From: Micavibrio sp. UBA6147
Lineage (GTDB): Bacteria > Pseudomonadota > Alphaproteobacteria > Micavibrionales > UBA1664
Length of the DNA stretch: 64,000 nucleotides
NCBI GenBank assembly: GCA_002423185.1
Contig: DIUX01000002.1
Coordinates: forward strand, 877,947-941,946
Direction: 5' to 3'
The notes under the pieces were generated by a model. That model saw only the letters and a list, made by a program, of their open reading frames with translations, was not told the origin of the DNA and ran no database searches. Position 1 is the stretch's first letter. Each line of letters opens with the position of its first letter. A program made the translations under genes and the position numbers. Of this stretch, positions 24,835 to 33,371 are shown piece after piece.

Positions 24835-26715
24835 ATGGACGAAAGTAAAGCACAAGATCAGGTTCCGGCCTCCGACGACACACTTGAAAACGAGGTCACG
24901 GACATTATTGACCAATCCGCCGATCAACTCGCCGATCAATCTGGTGAGGGTGCGGCAAAGCCGGCTGCGGCGGAGCCTGAACGCATCGCCAAATATTTGT
25001 CGCGGTCGGGCATATGCTCTCGCCGTGATGCGGAGCGCTGGATTGCCGAACGCCGCGTGAAGGTCAATGGCGTCATCATTGACACGCCGGTCATCTTGGT
25101 CACGGAAGCCGACCGCATCGTGGTGGACGGTAACGCAGTCGAAGGGCCTGACGAGCCGCGCCTGTTCCGCTATCACAAGCCTTCCGGCCTTGTCACCACC
25201 AACCGCGACGAATTGGGGCGCGAAACCATATTCGACCAATTGCCGCAAAACATGCCGCGCGTGATGACGGTGGGGCGGCTTGATATCAATACCGAGGGGT
25301 TGCTCCTCCTCACCAATGACGGTGAAGTGGCGCGGCAACTGGAATTGCCGGACACAGGCTGGACGCGCCGCTATAAAGTCCGCGCCTTCGGCATGTTGAC
25401 GGATGAACATGTCAATGCCCTGCGCAAAGGCCCGACCATTGACGGCATTCGCTATGCCCCCGCCAAGGTTGATATTGAGCGCCAGCAAGGCTCGAATTGC
25501 TGGCTCACCCTGACGTTGAAGGAGGGCAAGAACCGCGAGGTCAAGCGCCTTCTCGAATATTGCGGGCTCAAGGTTAACCGCTTGATCCGCCTGTCCTATG
25601 GGCCGTTCCAGCTCGGCAATCTCGAGGTCGGCGCGGTGGAGGAAGTGAAACGCCACATCCTTAAGGAACAAATTCCGGGCTTCACAGACCGTTTGAAAGG
25701 CACCAAAGCATCAGACAGAAAGGCCGCCGCCGACACCCGTGCGCGGCTGGAGGACGCCAAATCAAGCCAAAAAACAACCAAACCTGCGACCACCCGTAAA
25801 ATCAAGGCCAACCGCCCTGTATCCGAGGATGACCGGGCCCCATGGCAAGGCGGCCACAGCGCCCCGCGCGACCGATCGGCTTCTCGTTCTTCATCCTCTC
25901 GTTCTTCATCCTCTGGGGCATCATCTTCTCGCGCAGCATCGACCCGCTCCACATCGAACAATGCGAACCGCCCTGATCCCAGAGGCGAGGGGCGCGCTGA
26001 AGGGCGCGATAATCGCCGTGATAACCGCGGCTATGGCTATGGCGAGGGCAACGACCGCTCAAATAGCGATGCCCCACGCGACCATTCCCGTTCAAACCCA
26101 CGTTCTGAAAACCGTTCCTACGACCGCTCAGATGATCGACCGGACACTCGTTCGGAGGCCCGCCCATATGGTCGCCCAAATAATCGTTCAGATAATAACC
26201 GTTCGGATCAACGCCCCGCGCGCCCCTACAAAGACCGTGCCGAGGGCAACGAAGGCCGCGCCTCGTCTTATCGCGATCGCGACACCTATGCTTCCCGCGA
26301 CCGTGGCACAGAGTCTGCGCGCCCCGCGCAGGGCAAAAAACTTGTCTCCCCCTACGCTACCCTTAAAAACAAAGGCCAATCGGAACGCAGCGATTATAAC
26401 GACCGTCCAGCCCGCTCTGACCGCCCCAGTCGTTCCGATCGTCCGGAGCAAACGCGCGACAATGATCGCCCATACCGCTCTCGTTCGGACAATGCAGACC
26501 GCTCACAAGATCGCCCAAGGCAAGACCGAAATCAAGACAAAGGGCAAGACCGCCCTTACAGCAGCAGGCCATCCGACCGTCCGGCATCCAGAAACTGGTC
26601 AAAAGACGGTGCGAATAAAGACGGCGCAAGATCATCCCCGCGCCCATCAACGCCGCGCTCTCCGTCACGCCCAGATGGTGGCGGCCGTCCTCCGCGCGGG
26701 CGGCGTGATTCATAA
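24835..26715 (+). CDS. rRNA pseudouridine synthase (RluB/RsuA family) with a very long disordered tail
   Basis: 626 residues from the ATG at 24835; 24811 is an in-frame alternative. After an acidic N-terminus (about 1-40) comes an S4 RNA-binding domain (about 42-90: IAKYLSRSGICSRRDAERWIAERRVKVNG) and the catalytic domain with GRLDINTEGLLLLTNDGE, catalytic Asp150, and LTLKEGKNREVKRLLEYCGLKV. These make it an RluB-type enzyme modifying 23S rRNA. From about residue 290 to the end the protein is low-complexity: Arg, Ser, Asp, Asn, Pro repeats (SNSDAPRDHSRSNPRSENRS style) plus two near-identical RSSSS units coded by a 15-bp repeat near 25876-25910. The tail is likely an RNA-binding or condensate-forming region. 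Confidence 0.9.
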   Translation: MDESKAQDQVPASDDTLENEVTDIIDQSADQLADQSGEGAAKPAAAEPERIAKYLSRSGICSRRDAERWIAERRVKVNGVIIDTPVILVTEADRIVVDGNAVEGPDEPRLFRYHKPSGLVTTNRDELGRETIFDQLPQNMPRVMTVGRLDINTEGLLLLTNDGEVARQLELPDTGWTRRYKVRAFGMLTDEHVNALRKGPTIDGIRYAPAKVDIERQQGSNCWLTLTLKEGKNREVKRLLEYCGLKVNRLIRLSYGPFQLGNLEVGAVEEVKRHILKEQIPGFTDRLKGTKASDRKAAADTRARLEDAKSSQKTTKPATTRKIKANRPVSEDDRAPWQGGHSAPRDRSASRSSSSRSSSSGASSSRAASTRSTSNNANRPDPRGEGRAEGRDNRRDNRGYGYGEGNDRSNSDAPRDHSRSNPRSENRSYDRSDDRPDTRSEARPYGRPNNRSDNNRSDQRPARPYKDRAEGNEGRASSYRDRDTYASRDRGTESARPAQGKKLVSPYATLKNKGQSERSDYNDRPARSDRPSRSDRPEQTRDNDRPYRSRSDNADRSQDRPRQDRNQDKGQDRPYSSRPSDRPASRNWSKDGANKDGARSSPRPSTPRSPSRPDGGGRPPRGRRDS

Positions 26716-26775
26716 GGCCGCGCCCGTCATGGATCAACCCGCATTCACAGGCCTCACAACTAAGGCTCGACGGCT

Positions 26776-27345
26776 ATGAGTATTCGCATCACAGGCGGCA
26801 TCCTGCGCAACCGTAAACTCGCCGTTCCCGAGAGTGCGGCAGTGCGCCCGACGACGGAAAAAATGCGCCAAGCAGTCTTTAACCTTCTCGCCCATGCGTC
26901 ATGGGGAATAGATATTGAGGGCGCGCACGTTCTGGACGGTTTTTGTGGCAGTGGCATTATGGGGCTTGAATGCCTGTCACGCGGGGCGGCGCATGTTACT
27001 TTTGCGGATTTTGACGCGAAAGTTCTGGCGTTTTTGAAGGCTCAGATCGCACCGCTTGGCTTGCCCGCGTCCTGCGCTGAAACACTGCGCACCGACCTCA
27101 CACAGGCCGTTTTGCGCCCCCAAACGCCTTATGATCTTGTGTTCCTCGACCCGCCATACCGCAAGGATATGGTCGCGCCTGTTTTGACGAGATTATCGGG
27201 TGAGGCGCTGCGGGACGGCGCACTGGTATTATTCGAAATTGAAAAGCGGGCAATGCCGGAATTCGACAGGACGTATTACACATTGGAAGACGACCGTATT
27301 TACGGGGAATCCCGCCTGATTGCCCTGCGCTCCCGCGCCGTTTAA
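26776..27345 (+). CDS. rsmD: 16S rRNA (guanine966-N2)-methyltransferase
   Basis: 189 residues, normal for RsmD. The SAM-binding loop is LDGFCGSGIMGLECLSRGA (about 54-72), the catalytic motif is DLVFLDPPY (DPPY type, for exocyclic-amine methylation), and the N-terminal IRITGGILRNRKLAVP and RPTTEKMRQAVFN blocks are diagnostic. It methylates G966 of 16S rRNA during 30S assembly. It follows the pseudouridine synthase by 60 bp on the same strand, a frequent pairing, so the two are probably co-transcribed. Confidence 0.94.
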   Translation: MSIRITGGILRNRKLAVPESAAVRPTTEKMRQAVFNLLAHASWGIDIEGAHVLDGFCGSGIMGLECLSRGAAHVTFADFDAKVLAFLKAQIAPLGLPASCAETLRTDLTQAVLRPQTPYDLVFLDPPYRKDMVAPVLTRLSGEALRDGALVLFEIEKRAMPEFDRTYYTLEDDRIYGESRLIALRSRAV

Positions 27346-27363
27346 CTGCCGCTCAGGGTAAAA

Positions 27364-28188
27364 TCAGGCCAGAAATCCGCCATAATACAGGCCGAGCAAC
27401 ACCGCGCCCAAAATCACCCTATACACCGCAAACGGCGTAAAACTAGCCTTGAGGAGCCAATTCATCATCAAGGCAATGGTGATAAAGGCGGAAACGGCGG
27501 CGAGCGCCGCCCCGATGAACAAATCGCGGGTAAAGGCGGCGCTGCCGATACTGATGACATCCAAGCCTGCCAGCGTTCCCGCCCCCGCAATCGCGATGAT
27601 GCTGAGCAATAAGGAAAAACGCGCGGCTTCAGTCCGCGAAAACCCGAGCCACCGCGCCATGGTCATGGTAATACCCGACCGGCTCGTCCCTGGGATAAGC
27701 GCGATGATCTGTGACAAGCCGATCAAAACCGCGTCCTTCGTGCCCATCGTGTCAATGCTGCGCTCGTTCGGTCTATAATGATCGGCAACCCACAAGGCCA
27801 CCCCAAAAATAAGAGTTGTCCATCCAATCACCACCAAGGAATCAAAAATCGCCGCATCAAAAGAATGCAAAGCGAAGCCGGCGGCAATCACGGGGATACT
27901 GGCATACAGCGCAAACAGCGCAAGGCGGCGATTATCGGTCTGACGGAACCGCAAAATATCAATCCCGCCAAGAATAAGCCGCCATAAATCCGCCCGAAAA
28001 TATAGGCAAACGGCAAACAACGTGCCGACATGAACGGCGATGTCGAGGATTTTTTCCTGCTGTTCGCTCATTTGTTCGGCATGACCAAGGGCGGCATGCG
28101 CCAAAACCAGATGGCCGCTGGAACTGATCGGCAAAAACTCCGTAATGCCTTGAACAAGGGCGAGGATGATGAGGTGAAATAACGGCAT
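27364..28188 (-). CDS. uppP: Undecaprenyl-diphosphatase
   Basis: 274 residues from the ATG at 28188; the open frame runs upstream to 28320 but the extra part covers a terminator hairpin. Multi-pass inner-membrane protein with the two UppP/BacA signatures: EFLPISSSGHL (about 17-27) and ALIPGTSRSGITM in the second half. It recycles undecaprenyl diphosphate to the monophosphate carrier for peptidoglycan and other envelope polymers and can give bacitracin tolerance. It is convergent with rsmD, 18 bp apart. Confidence 0.94.
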   Translation of the reverse strand: MPLFHLIILALVQGITEFLPISSSGHLVLAHAALGHAEQMSEQQEKILDIAVHVGTLFAVCLYFRADLWRLILGGIDILRFRQTDNRRLALFALYASIPVIAAGFALHSFDAAIFDSLVVIGWTTLIFGVALWVADHYRPNERSIDTMGTKDAVLIGLSQIIALIPGTSRSGITMTMARWLGFSRTEAARFSLLLSIIAIAGAGTLAGLDVISIGSAAFTRDLFIGAALAAVSAFITIALMMNWLLKASFTPFAVYRVILGAVLLGLYYGGFLA

Positions 28189-28257
28189 GGAAAGACTTTC
28201 AAAAGGCGTATAACCCAACAAGCCTATCCGTTTCCCATTCGCCTGCCAAGCCCCCAT

Positions 28258-28287
28258 AAAAAACGCCGCCTTGGATGGAAGGCGGCG
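28258..28287 (-). terminator. Strong terminator after the nuclease-like membrane protein gene
   Basis: 9-bp stem CGCCGCCTT / AAGGCGGCG with a 6-nt loop, followed on the minus strand by six Ts. It sits between the stop of the gene starting at 29481 and uppP. Confidence 0.85.
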
Positions 28288-28338
28288 GATTATCAGGCGT
28301 ATCAAAGGATTAGGACTCAATCCGAGAATTAAAAATCA

Positions 28339-29481
28339 TCAGATCGGGCTGCTGCTTGGCCCCGGCATCCGGCCTTTGCGGTCGCGGATAATCATGGTCA
28401 GGGCGCTCCCGATCTTGTCGAGAGGCTCAATCATGCCGTTGGCTTGTTGGATAATCCGTTGCACCTTGTCCATGGCTTGGTCAATCGGCGTTTCCGGCTC
28501 CAAAGTAATGTAATCGGGGTTGCCGTCAATATTGGCATAGGCCTTTGACAAATCGGTCACGATTTGCGTTCCCAAGAGGTCGAGCTTATCAAGATTGGCG
28601 TCATACACGGCGCGGCTGAGCGACGGTCTTTGGTGGATAATATCGCCCGAGCGCTTATATTTCGGCGGTTTGGACGGGTCGCGCATGGTGCGCAGCATGT
28701 CTTCGTAAATCAACAAAAACGCATCGATTTTGGCGCGGTTGGTGTTGATTTCGCTGTCCAAAGATGAGGCCAGAATAAATTTCTCGCGCTCGCGCAAATC
28801 CTGTTCTTTTTTGCGCGCCGTGGCGATTTGGTGTTTTTGAAGTTTAATCAGCTTATTAAGGCCGGCATATAAAACCCACCCGACAAACAACATGCCGATA
28901 ATCGGGCCCAAAACAACGCCGCCAATTAAGATGTAATCGGCCTTGATGCCAAAGCTGTTTGTCGCGGGCGCGGCATCGCCCTCTGACTGTTTCGGTGTTG
29001 CGGAGCTTTCAAAATTTTCCCACAAGCCGATGTGCATCAAGCGGGCGCGCTTTTCGGCGTTGGTATATGTTTTTTGGAACGGGCTGCCGACAATATCGGC
29101 GCGGTTGACAATGGCAAGGCCGCTCTCAATCAAGGAAAGCGACAAATCTATTTGATCAGCATTCATGCATTGGGCGATGGCAACGCCACGGTCACGGCGC
29201 ACAACGCTGCACATAATCGGGCGTTCATCGATGAGGTCATCAAGCTTGACGCGGGCTTTGAGGCCGGACAAAGTATTTTTGATGGTGGTTGGGTCAATAC
29301 CCCAAAGTTGCAAAAGGGCGTTTTGTGCCTGAAGCGTTGCACCGTCAACGGCGAAGGCTTGCACGTTGATTTTGTCTTGTGCGAATCCGGTTCGCGGCGT
29401 GACCGCCCCCGTGAAAAGAGCCAACACGCACAAAAAAACGCAGAAAACGGGTATGAAGCGGGTCAAAGAATGTCCTAGCAT
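28339..29481 (-). CDS. Membrane-anchored protein with a degenerate thermonuclease-like domain
   Basis: 380 residues. Signal peptide (hydrophobic about 9-34). Residues about 37-155 follow the staphylococcal-nuclease pattern: AVDGATLQAQNALLQLWGID, then RDRGVAIAQCMNADQIDLSLSLIESGLAIVNR, and Y.NAEKRARLMHIGLWENF, which is the usual ending. The catalytic Arg/Asp/Glu set is not well kept, so activity is doubtful. A transmembrane helix at about 183-207 is followed by a coiled-coil/helical region (about 208-260) and a C-terminal region with YKRSGDIIHQRPSLSRAVYD. By topology the nuclease-like part is periplasmic and the helical part cytoplasmic. I know no named family with this layout. A strong terminator follows. 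Confidence 0.75.
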   Translation of the reverse strand: MLGHSLTRFIPVFCVFLCVLALFTGAVTPRTGFAQDKINVQAFAVDGATLQAQNALLQLWGIDPTTIKNTLSGLKARVKLDDLIDERPIMCSVVRRDRGVAIAQCMNADQIDLSLSLIESGLAIVNRADIVGSPFQKTYTNAEKRARLMHIGLWENFESSATPKQSEGDAAPATNSFGIKADYILIGGVVLGPIIGMLFVGWVLYAGLNKLIKLQKHQIATARKKEQDLREREKFILASSLDSEINTNRAKIDAFLLIYEDMLRTMRDPSKPPKYKRSGDIIHQRPSLSRAVYDANLDKLDLLGTQIVTDLSKAYANIDGNPDYITLEPETPIDQAMDKVQRIIQQANGMIEPLDKIGSALTMIIRDRKGRMPGPSSSPI

Positions 29482-29593
29482 AGAAAAAATGCGACTTGGT
29501 CGTTGTTTTTATTTATAATAGAGAAAAGAGTTTGAAAAAAGTCTTAATCTACTTCATAAACATTTTTATTTTTAAGAAGACTGTCTGGATGCA

Positions 29594-30106
29594 ATGAAAC
29601 TATCCCGCAAAGAACTCATGGAAAAACTCGGTGTCGGGCGGGATTTGAATCCCTACGAAACCAGCCCATGGTACTATCATGACGAGGAAGAGGGTGTTGC
29701 ATGTTCGGCGGAAGTGCGCCTTGACGGCGATGGCAACGAAGTCGAGGCAGAAATTCAGCTCATGTATGACGACCCGCCGAAAGGCAAACCGGAGGTCGAA
29801 CAAGTCGTCTGGATTCGCGCACGCCAAAAAATGCTCGGTCAATATGACACGACTGATTTATACATCCGCCGCGAGGACAAAGCCGGATCAGTCTATAATT
29901 GGGAAGAAAAATGCTGTAATTTTTTCCGCGCCTGTGTGCGCGAGGTCAAGGCTGGCCGCATTCCCGATATTGATATGTTGTTGGGGCGTGAAATGCGCGA
30001 TGGCGGAATCTGGGGTGACAAGGCGGGCGATGGCTCAAGCAAATCGCCAAAGATCAACACAACCCAGCTCATCCACGACATGAAAAACAAGGGTCAGGGC
30101 TTCTAA
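29594..30106 (+). CDS. Protein of unknown function
   Basis: 170 residues, acidic, no signal peptide or membrane segment. A short start (MKLSRKELMEKLGVGRDLNP) is followed by a mixed domain with WYYHDEEEGVACSAEVRLDGDGNEVEAEIQLMYDD and VVWIRARQKMLGQYDTTDLYIRRED, which looks like alternating beta strands, then KCCNFFRACVREVKAGRIPDIDMLL. The tail is Gly/Asp/Ser-rich. I do not recognise the family. It stands alone between the divergent nuclease-like membrane gene and the alkylation-repair gene. Confidence 0.72.
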   Translation: MKLSRKELMEKLGVGRDLNPYETSPWYYHDEEEGVACSAEVRLDGDGNEVEAEIQLMYDDPPKGKPEVEQVVWIRARQKMLGQYDTTDLYIRREDKAGSVYNWEEKCCNFFRACVREVKAGRIPDIDMLLGREMRDGGIWGDKAGDGSSKSPKINTTQLIHDMKNKGQGF

Positions 30107-30230
30107 GCTTGGCACGCGTTGCTCTTGCCCACGCTTATTATGTTATGCGCTTTGCCATACCCATACCGATATTCCCGCACTTTTGACTTCGTTGTCTGTC
30201 GTGCATCTTTCATTCTAGGCCGTATCCGTC

Positions 30231-30890
30231 ATGCCCCCACATCTTGACCCCATCACCACCTTGCCGCAACTATACAAGGCGATCCAATCCCTCCGCCGCA
30301 AAGATGACGGCCATATTTACATCACCGATGCTGCGCCGCTCATCGCCGCGGTTGGTGTACACCATGATTTCGCGCTGGCATTGTGGCACAGCGGCGGAAC
30401 ATCGGGGGATGTTGCCCATCGTGAAATTGCGGTACGGATTGCTGACCCCGCCTTGGCGGATGAGGCCTTGCTGGAATCGTGGGTTGCGGAACTGGATGAA
30501 TGGGGGCTGACCGATTCATTCACGGGCTATGTGGTCAAATATACGCGCTGGGCGGAGGATAAAGCCTTTGAATGGGCGGATCGCGCGGCGCTGTATCAAC
30601 GCCGCGCCGGCTTTGCTACCATCGCTCAAATGGCATGGACGCGCCGCTATCCCGCCGCCGATGATATGTTTATTCGCTTTTTGCCGCTCATCCTGCGTCA
30701 CGCGCCGGATTCACGCCTTCATGTGAAAAAGGCGGTGAATTGGGCACTCCGCGACATTGGCAAGCGCAATGCCTTGCTGTGTGCACACGCCATCGAAACG
30801 GCCAAGAAATTGCAATCATCGCCGGACAAAACCGCGCGATGGGTCGGCACGCATCGCTGCGGCGAATTTATAAAGGCTGAAATTTTATAA
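30231..30890 (+). CDS. DNA alkylation repair protein (AlkD-like HEAT-repeat family)
   Basis: 219 residues, all-helical. Blocks typical of this family can be read: LALALWHSGGTSGDVAHREIAVRIAD-like helices, WVAELDEWGLTDSFTGYV, and VKKAVNWALRDIGKRN near residue 165, the most conserved part of AlkD-type proteins. Family members recognise or excise bulky N3/N7-alkylated bases without base flipping; some are only structural homologues, so glycosylase activity is not certain. No ada or alkB gene is nearby. Confidence 0.82.
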   Translation: MPPHLDPITTLPQLYKAIQSLRRKDDGHIYITDAAPLIAAVGVHHDFALALWHSGGTSGDVAHREIAVRIADPALADEALLESWVAELDEWGLTDSFTGYVVKYTRWAEDKAFEWADRAALYQRRAGFATIAQMAWTRRYPAADDMFIRFLPLILRHAPDSRLHVKKAVNWALRDIGKRNALLCAHAIETAKKLQSSPDKTARWVGTHRCGEFIKAEIL

Positions 30891-30967
30891 CGCGTCGTTC
30901 AAAGCGTCATTTCGGGTGAAGTTTAGGTGAAATTCTGAACGCAATTCAGGGCGACTTAAAACGCCTC

Positions 30968-32089
30968 TTATGTGCCGGAAATCAACAAGCCATATTGCTG
31001 CGCAATTTTGCTCAGGCCGCCGCTTGATGTTTCGCCGATGGCAAGAAAGCACCATTTATTCCCGATACGCGTTAATTCGCCGAACTTCAGGCATGTTCCT
31101 TCCGAAAAATCTTCAGACAGGTTAAACCGCGCCAATTCGGTTTTGGTTTCTTGGTTTAAAAATCGGATATAGGCGTTTTTGACGCTGCCGAAATTTTGTT
31201 CCAGCTCATCGCCTTGATAAATCGTGACGGTGAAAACAATCTTGTAAATATCATACGGCAAGGCCTCAAGATCGATGGTGATAATCTCGTCATCGCCTTC
31301 GCCGGCGCCGTCACGACTGTCACCGCTGTGCTTGACGGCAAGGTCTGCGCCTGTGGGGTTGTTGTAAAACACAAAATCGGCATCGACACGGGTTTGGTCG
31401 TTTTTGTTGAGGATGAAACAACTCAAATCAAGGTCAAGCGGGGCTCCCTCAAACTGAACCATATCCCATCCGGCACCGACCAGAATTTTGCGCAGGCCGG
31501 CGTCTTTGCTGCTCAATTCGCTTTCTTCACCGCGGCTCAATTCGTCTGCGATGATTTCTTCTTCTTCGTTTTCATCGCCGAACAAGACCCGTTCATCGGC
31601 CAAGGCGGCCATGTCATCGACCGGTTGGCGTGATCGTGACGTGCCCTCCGGACGGGGAGATTCCGGATTGCTGTCACCGTCGCTGTCGGCATTTTGGGTG
31701 GAGGAGGCGAGCGGGTTCACAGGCGCGGCGTCTTCGTGGCGCGGTCTTTGTTGAACGGGGATGCCCTCTTCGTCACTGAGGTTAATGTCTGACGGCAATG
31801 TCGCGGATAATTCGGCGAGTTCCTTGGCGCTCAGGCGGCGTTTCACCGGTTTTTGGATATTGTCGTCAAATACGGGGTCGGGAATTTCGCCACCCATTTT
31901 GATCGGGCGGTCGTCAAACACGGGGTCGGGAACCTCACCAAACGCGGTGTCTGCGCCTCCGGTATTCTTAAATACAGGCTGGGGAATGTCGTCCTCTTTT
32001 GAGGCGGATACGGCGTCTTTTTCGGGCGCGTTTTTGAGCGTATCTTTGGTTGGCTCATCCGCCTCGGCACCGGTTTTTTTATCGCTCAT
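30968..32089 (-). CDS. TerD-family protein with an acidic, repeat-bearing N-terminal extension
   Basis: 373 residues. The C-terminal 180 residues form a TerD domain: LRKILVGAGWD, DLDLSCFILNKNDQTR, DFVFYNNPTGAD, SGDSRDGAGEGDDEIITIDL (the calcium-binding Asp-rich loops) and FARFNLSEDF-like ending. The first 190 residues are disordered and acidic with three copies of a [DE][IV]P[QD]PVF motif at residues 34-40, 52-58 and 68-74. TerD proteins bind Ca2+ and belong to tellurite/chemical-stress systems. It is the last of three minus-strand genes with a Ca2+ antiporter and another TerD-fold gene. Confidence 0.88.
   Translation of the reverse strand: MSDKKTGAEADEPTKDTLKNAPEKDAVSASKEDDIPQPVFKNTGGADTAFGEVPDPVFDDRPIKMGGEIPDPVFDDNIQKPVKRRLSAKELAELSATLPSDINLSDEEGIPVQQRPRHEDAAPVNPLASSTQNADSDGDSNPESPRPEGTSRSRQPVDDMAALADERVLFGDENEEEEIIADELSRGEESELSSKDAGLRKILVGAGWDMVQFEGAPLDLDLSCFILNKNDQTRVDADFVFYNNPTGADLAVKHSGDSRDGAGEGDDEIITIDLEALPYDIYKIVFTVTIYQGDELEQNFGSVKNAYIRFLNQETKTELARFNLSEDFSEGTCLKFGELTRIGNKWCFLAIGETSSGGLSKIAQQYGLLISGT
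31862..31990 (-). repeat. Three-copy PVF motif repeat in the TerD-like protein
   Basis: Codes DIPQPVF, EVPDPVFDD and EIPDPVFDD at residue spacing 18 and 16. The last two are nearly identical at DNA level as well, so they arose by recent duplication. Confidence 0.75.
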
Positions 32090-32203
32090 CCTGATGACCC
32101 TGTCGTTATAGGTTTTTCGTTATAGGTTTGTTGTTCTGGTTATGGATTGTCTTTGGTCGCCCGTGGTTCACATCATTAAAAATGCCTGATCCTAGGCCGC
32201 AGA

Positions 32204-33247
32204 TCAAGTGTTCATCAAGGCCATGGCGCCGATATAGGCCGCATATCCGGCAAGGAAAATCCCGCCCGTAACGCGTGAAAATTGACCTGGACGGATAACC
32301 AGCACGCAAAACAACGCGGCAACGCCGAGCATGACCCACATATCGAAATGGATCATCTGCGGCGGCAACTCCTTTGCAGAAATCGGGTTGATTATGGCGG
32401 TTGCGCCCAAAATCATCATGATGTTAAAGACGTTTGATCCGATGACATTGCCCAAAACAATGTCACCCTGCTTTTTCAAGGCAGCGATGATGGATGTCGA
32501 TAATTCCGGCAAAGACGTGCCCACCGCAATCACGGTCAACCCGACAATGGCGTCCGGCACGTTCAAAATGGCGGCGCTGGTAATCGCGCCGCGCACCATA
32601 AGATCGGCACCGAAGGCAAGGCCGATAATTCCGCAAACAACAAATAAGGCGGCAATCCATACCGATTTAAAAACCGGCATGTCGTTTTCATCCGTTTGCG
32701 CATGATGGGGGTGCATGACGGGCGCAAGGCTGCCCTCTTCTTGCACGACCGTGGCTATGACGGTGTCCTGCGGGGCGGTTTTTGATCGTTGATATTGCAA
32801 AAAAACATAACCGATCAAGGTCAGTATCATCAAAACACCGGTCATCGCACCGATCACACCATACAACAACAAACACACGCATAATGTCGAGGCGAGCATC
32901 ATCTTGCCCATATCAAGGGCGAGTTTCTTGCGGTTGGCGACCAAAGTGCGGCACACCGCCCCCGCCCCGATGACGAGCAAGATATTCGCGATATTCGACC
33001 CGATTACATTGCCCACGGCGATGCCGGGCGACCCTTTTAAACTCGCATTCACCGACACGATCAATTCCGGCAAAGATGTGCCAAAGGCAACAATCGTGAA
33101 CCCGACAAGCAGCATCGAAATACCGGCCTTGCGGGCAATGAAGACCGCGCCGTCAACAATCCAATCGCCGCAGCGGATAAGGATCAACATCCCCAAAACA
33201 ACGGTCGAGAGCGCAAAAACAAGCAAAGCATTGTCTGAAATGTCCAT
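32204..33247 (-). CDS. Calcium/sodium antiporter (CaCA family, YrbG-like)
   Basis: 347 residues, about ten transmembrane helices. The two inverted alpha-repeats of cation/Ca2+ exchangers are plain: FGTSLPELIVSVNASLKGSPGIAVGNVIGSNIANI in the first half and VGTSLPELSTSIIAALKKQGDIVLGNVIGSNVFNI in the second, each with the conserved Glu and the GNVIGSN ion-binding loop. A His/Asp-bearing cytoplasmic loop (APVMHPHHAQTDEND) lies between. It exchanges Na+ and Ca2+ across the inner membrane. Its place between two TerD-fold genes, which bind Ca2+, suggests a joint role in calcium-linked stress. Confidence 0.93.
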   Translation of the reverse strand: MDISDNALLVFALSTVVLGMLILIRCGDWIVDGAVFIARKAGISMLLVGFTIVAFGTSLPELIVSVNASLKGSPGIAVGNVIGSNIANILLVIGAGAVCRTLVANRKKLALDMGKMMLASTLCVCLLLYGVIGAMTGVLMILTLIGYVFLQYQRSKTAPQDTVIATVVQEEGSLAPVMHPHHAQTDENDMPVFKSVWIAALFVVCGIIGLAFGADLMVRGAITSAAILNVPDAIVGLTVIAVGTSLPELSTSIIAALKKQGDIVLGNVIGSNVFNIMMILGATAIINPISAKELPPQMIHFDMWVMLGVAALFCVLVIRPGQFSRVTGGIFLAGYAAYIGAMALMNT

Positions 33248-33371
33248 AATATGGCGGGCTTTCTGTATTTTAACTGTTGGACGCAGCCGTTCTGAAGCGG
33301 CGCGGTATTCATATCATTTGCCCTCAAAACGGGCAAGGCCGGCGTTTATTTTTTGCGCCTGTTTTGGGTGC

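Noticed and set aside
25739..26779. 346-codon frame overlapping the tail of the pseudouridine synthase
   Set aside because: Open only because of the repetitive codon pattern of the tail; it ends inside rsmD and has no start signals.
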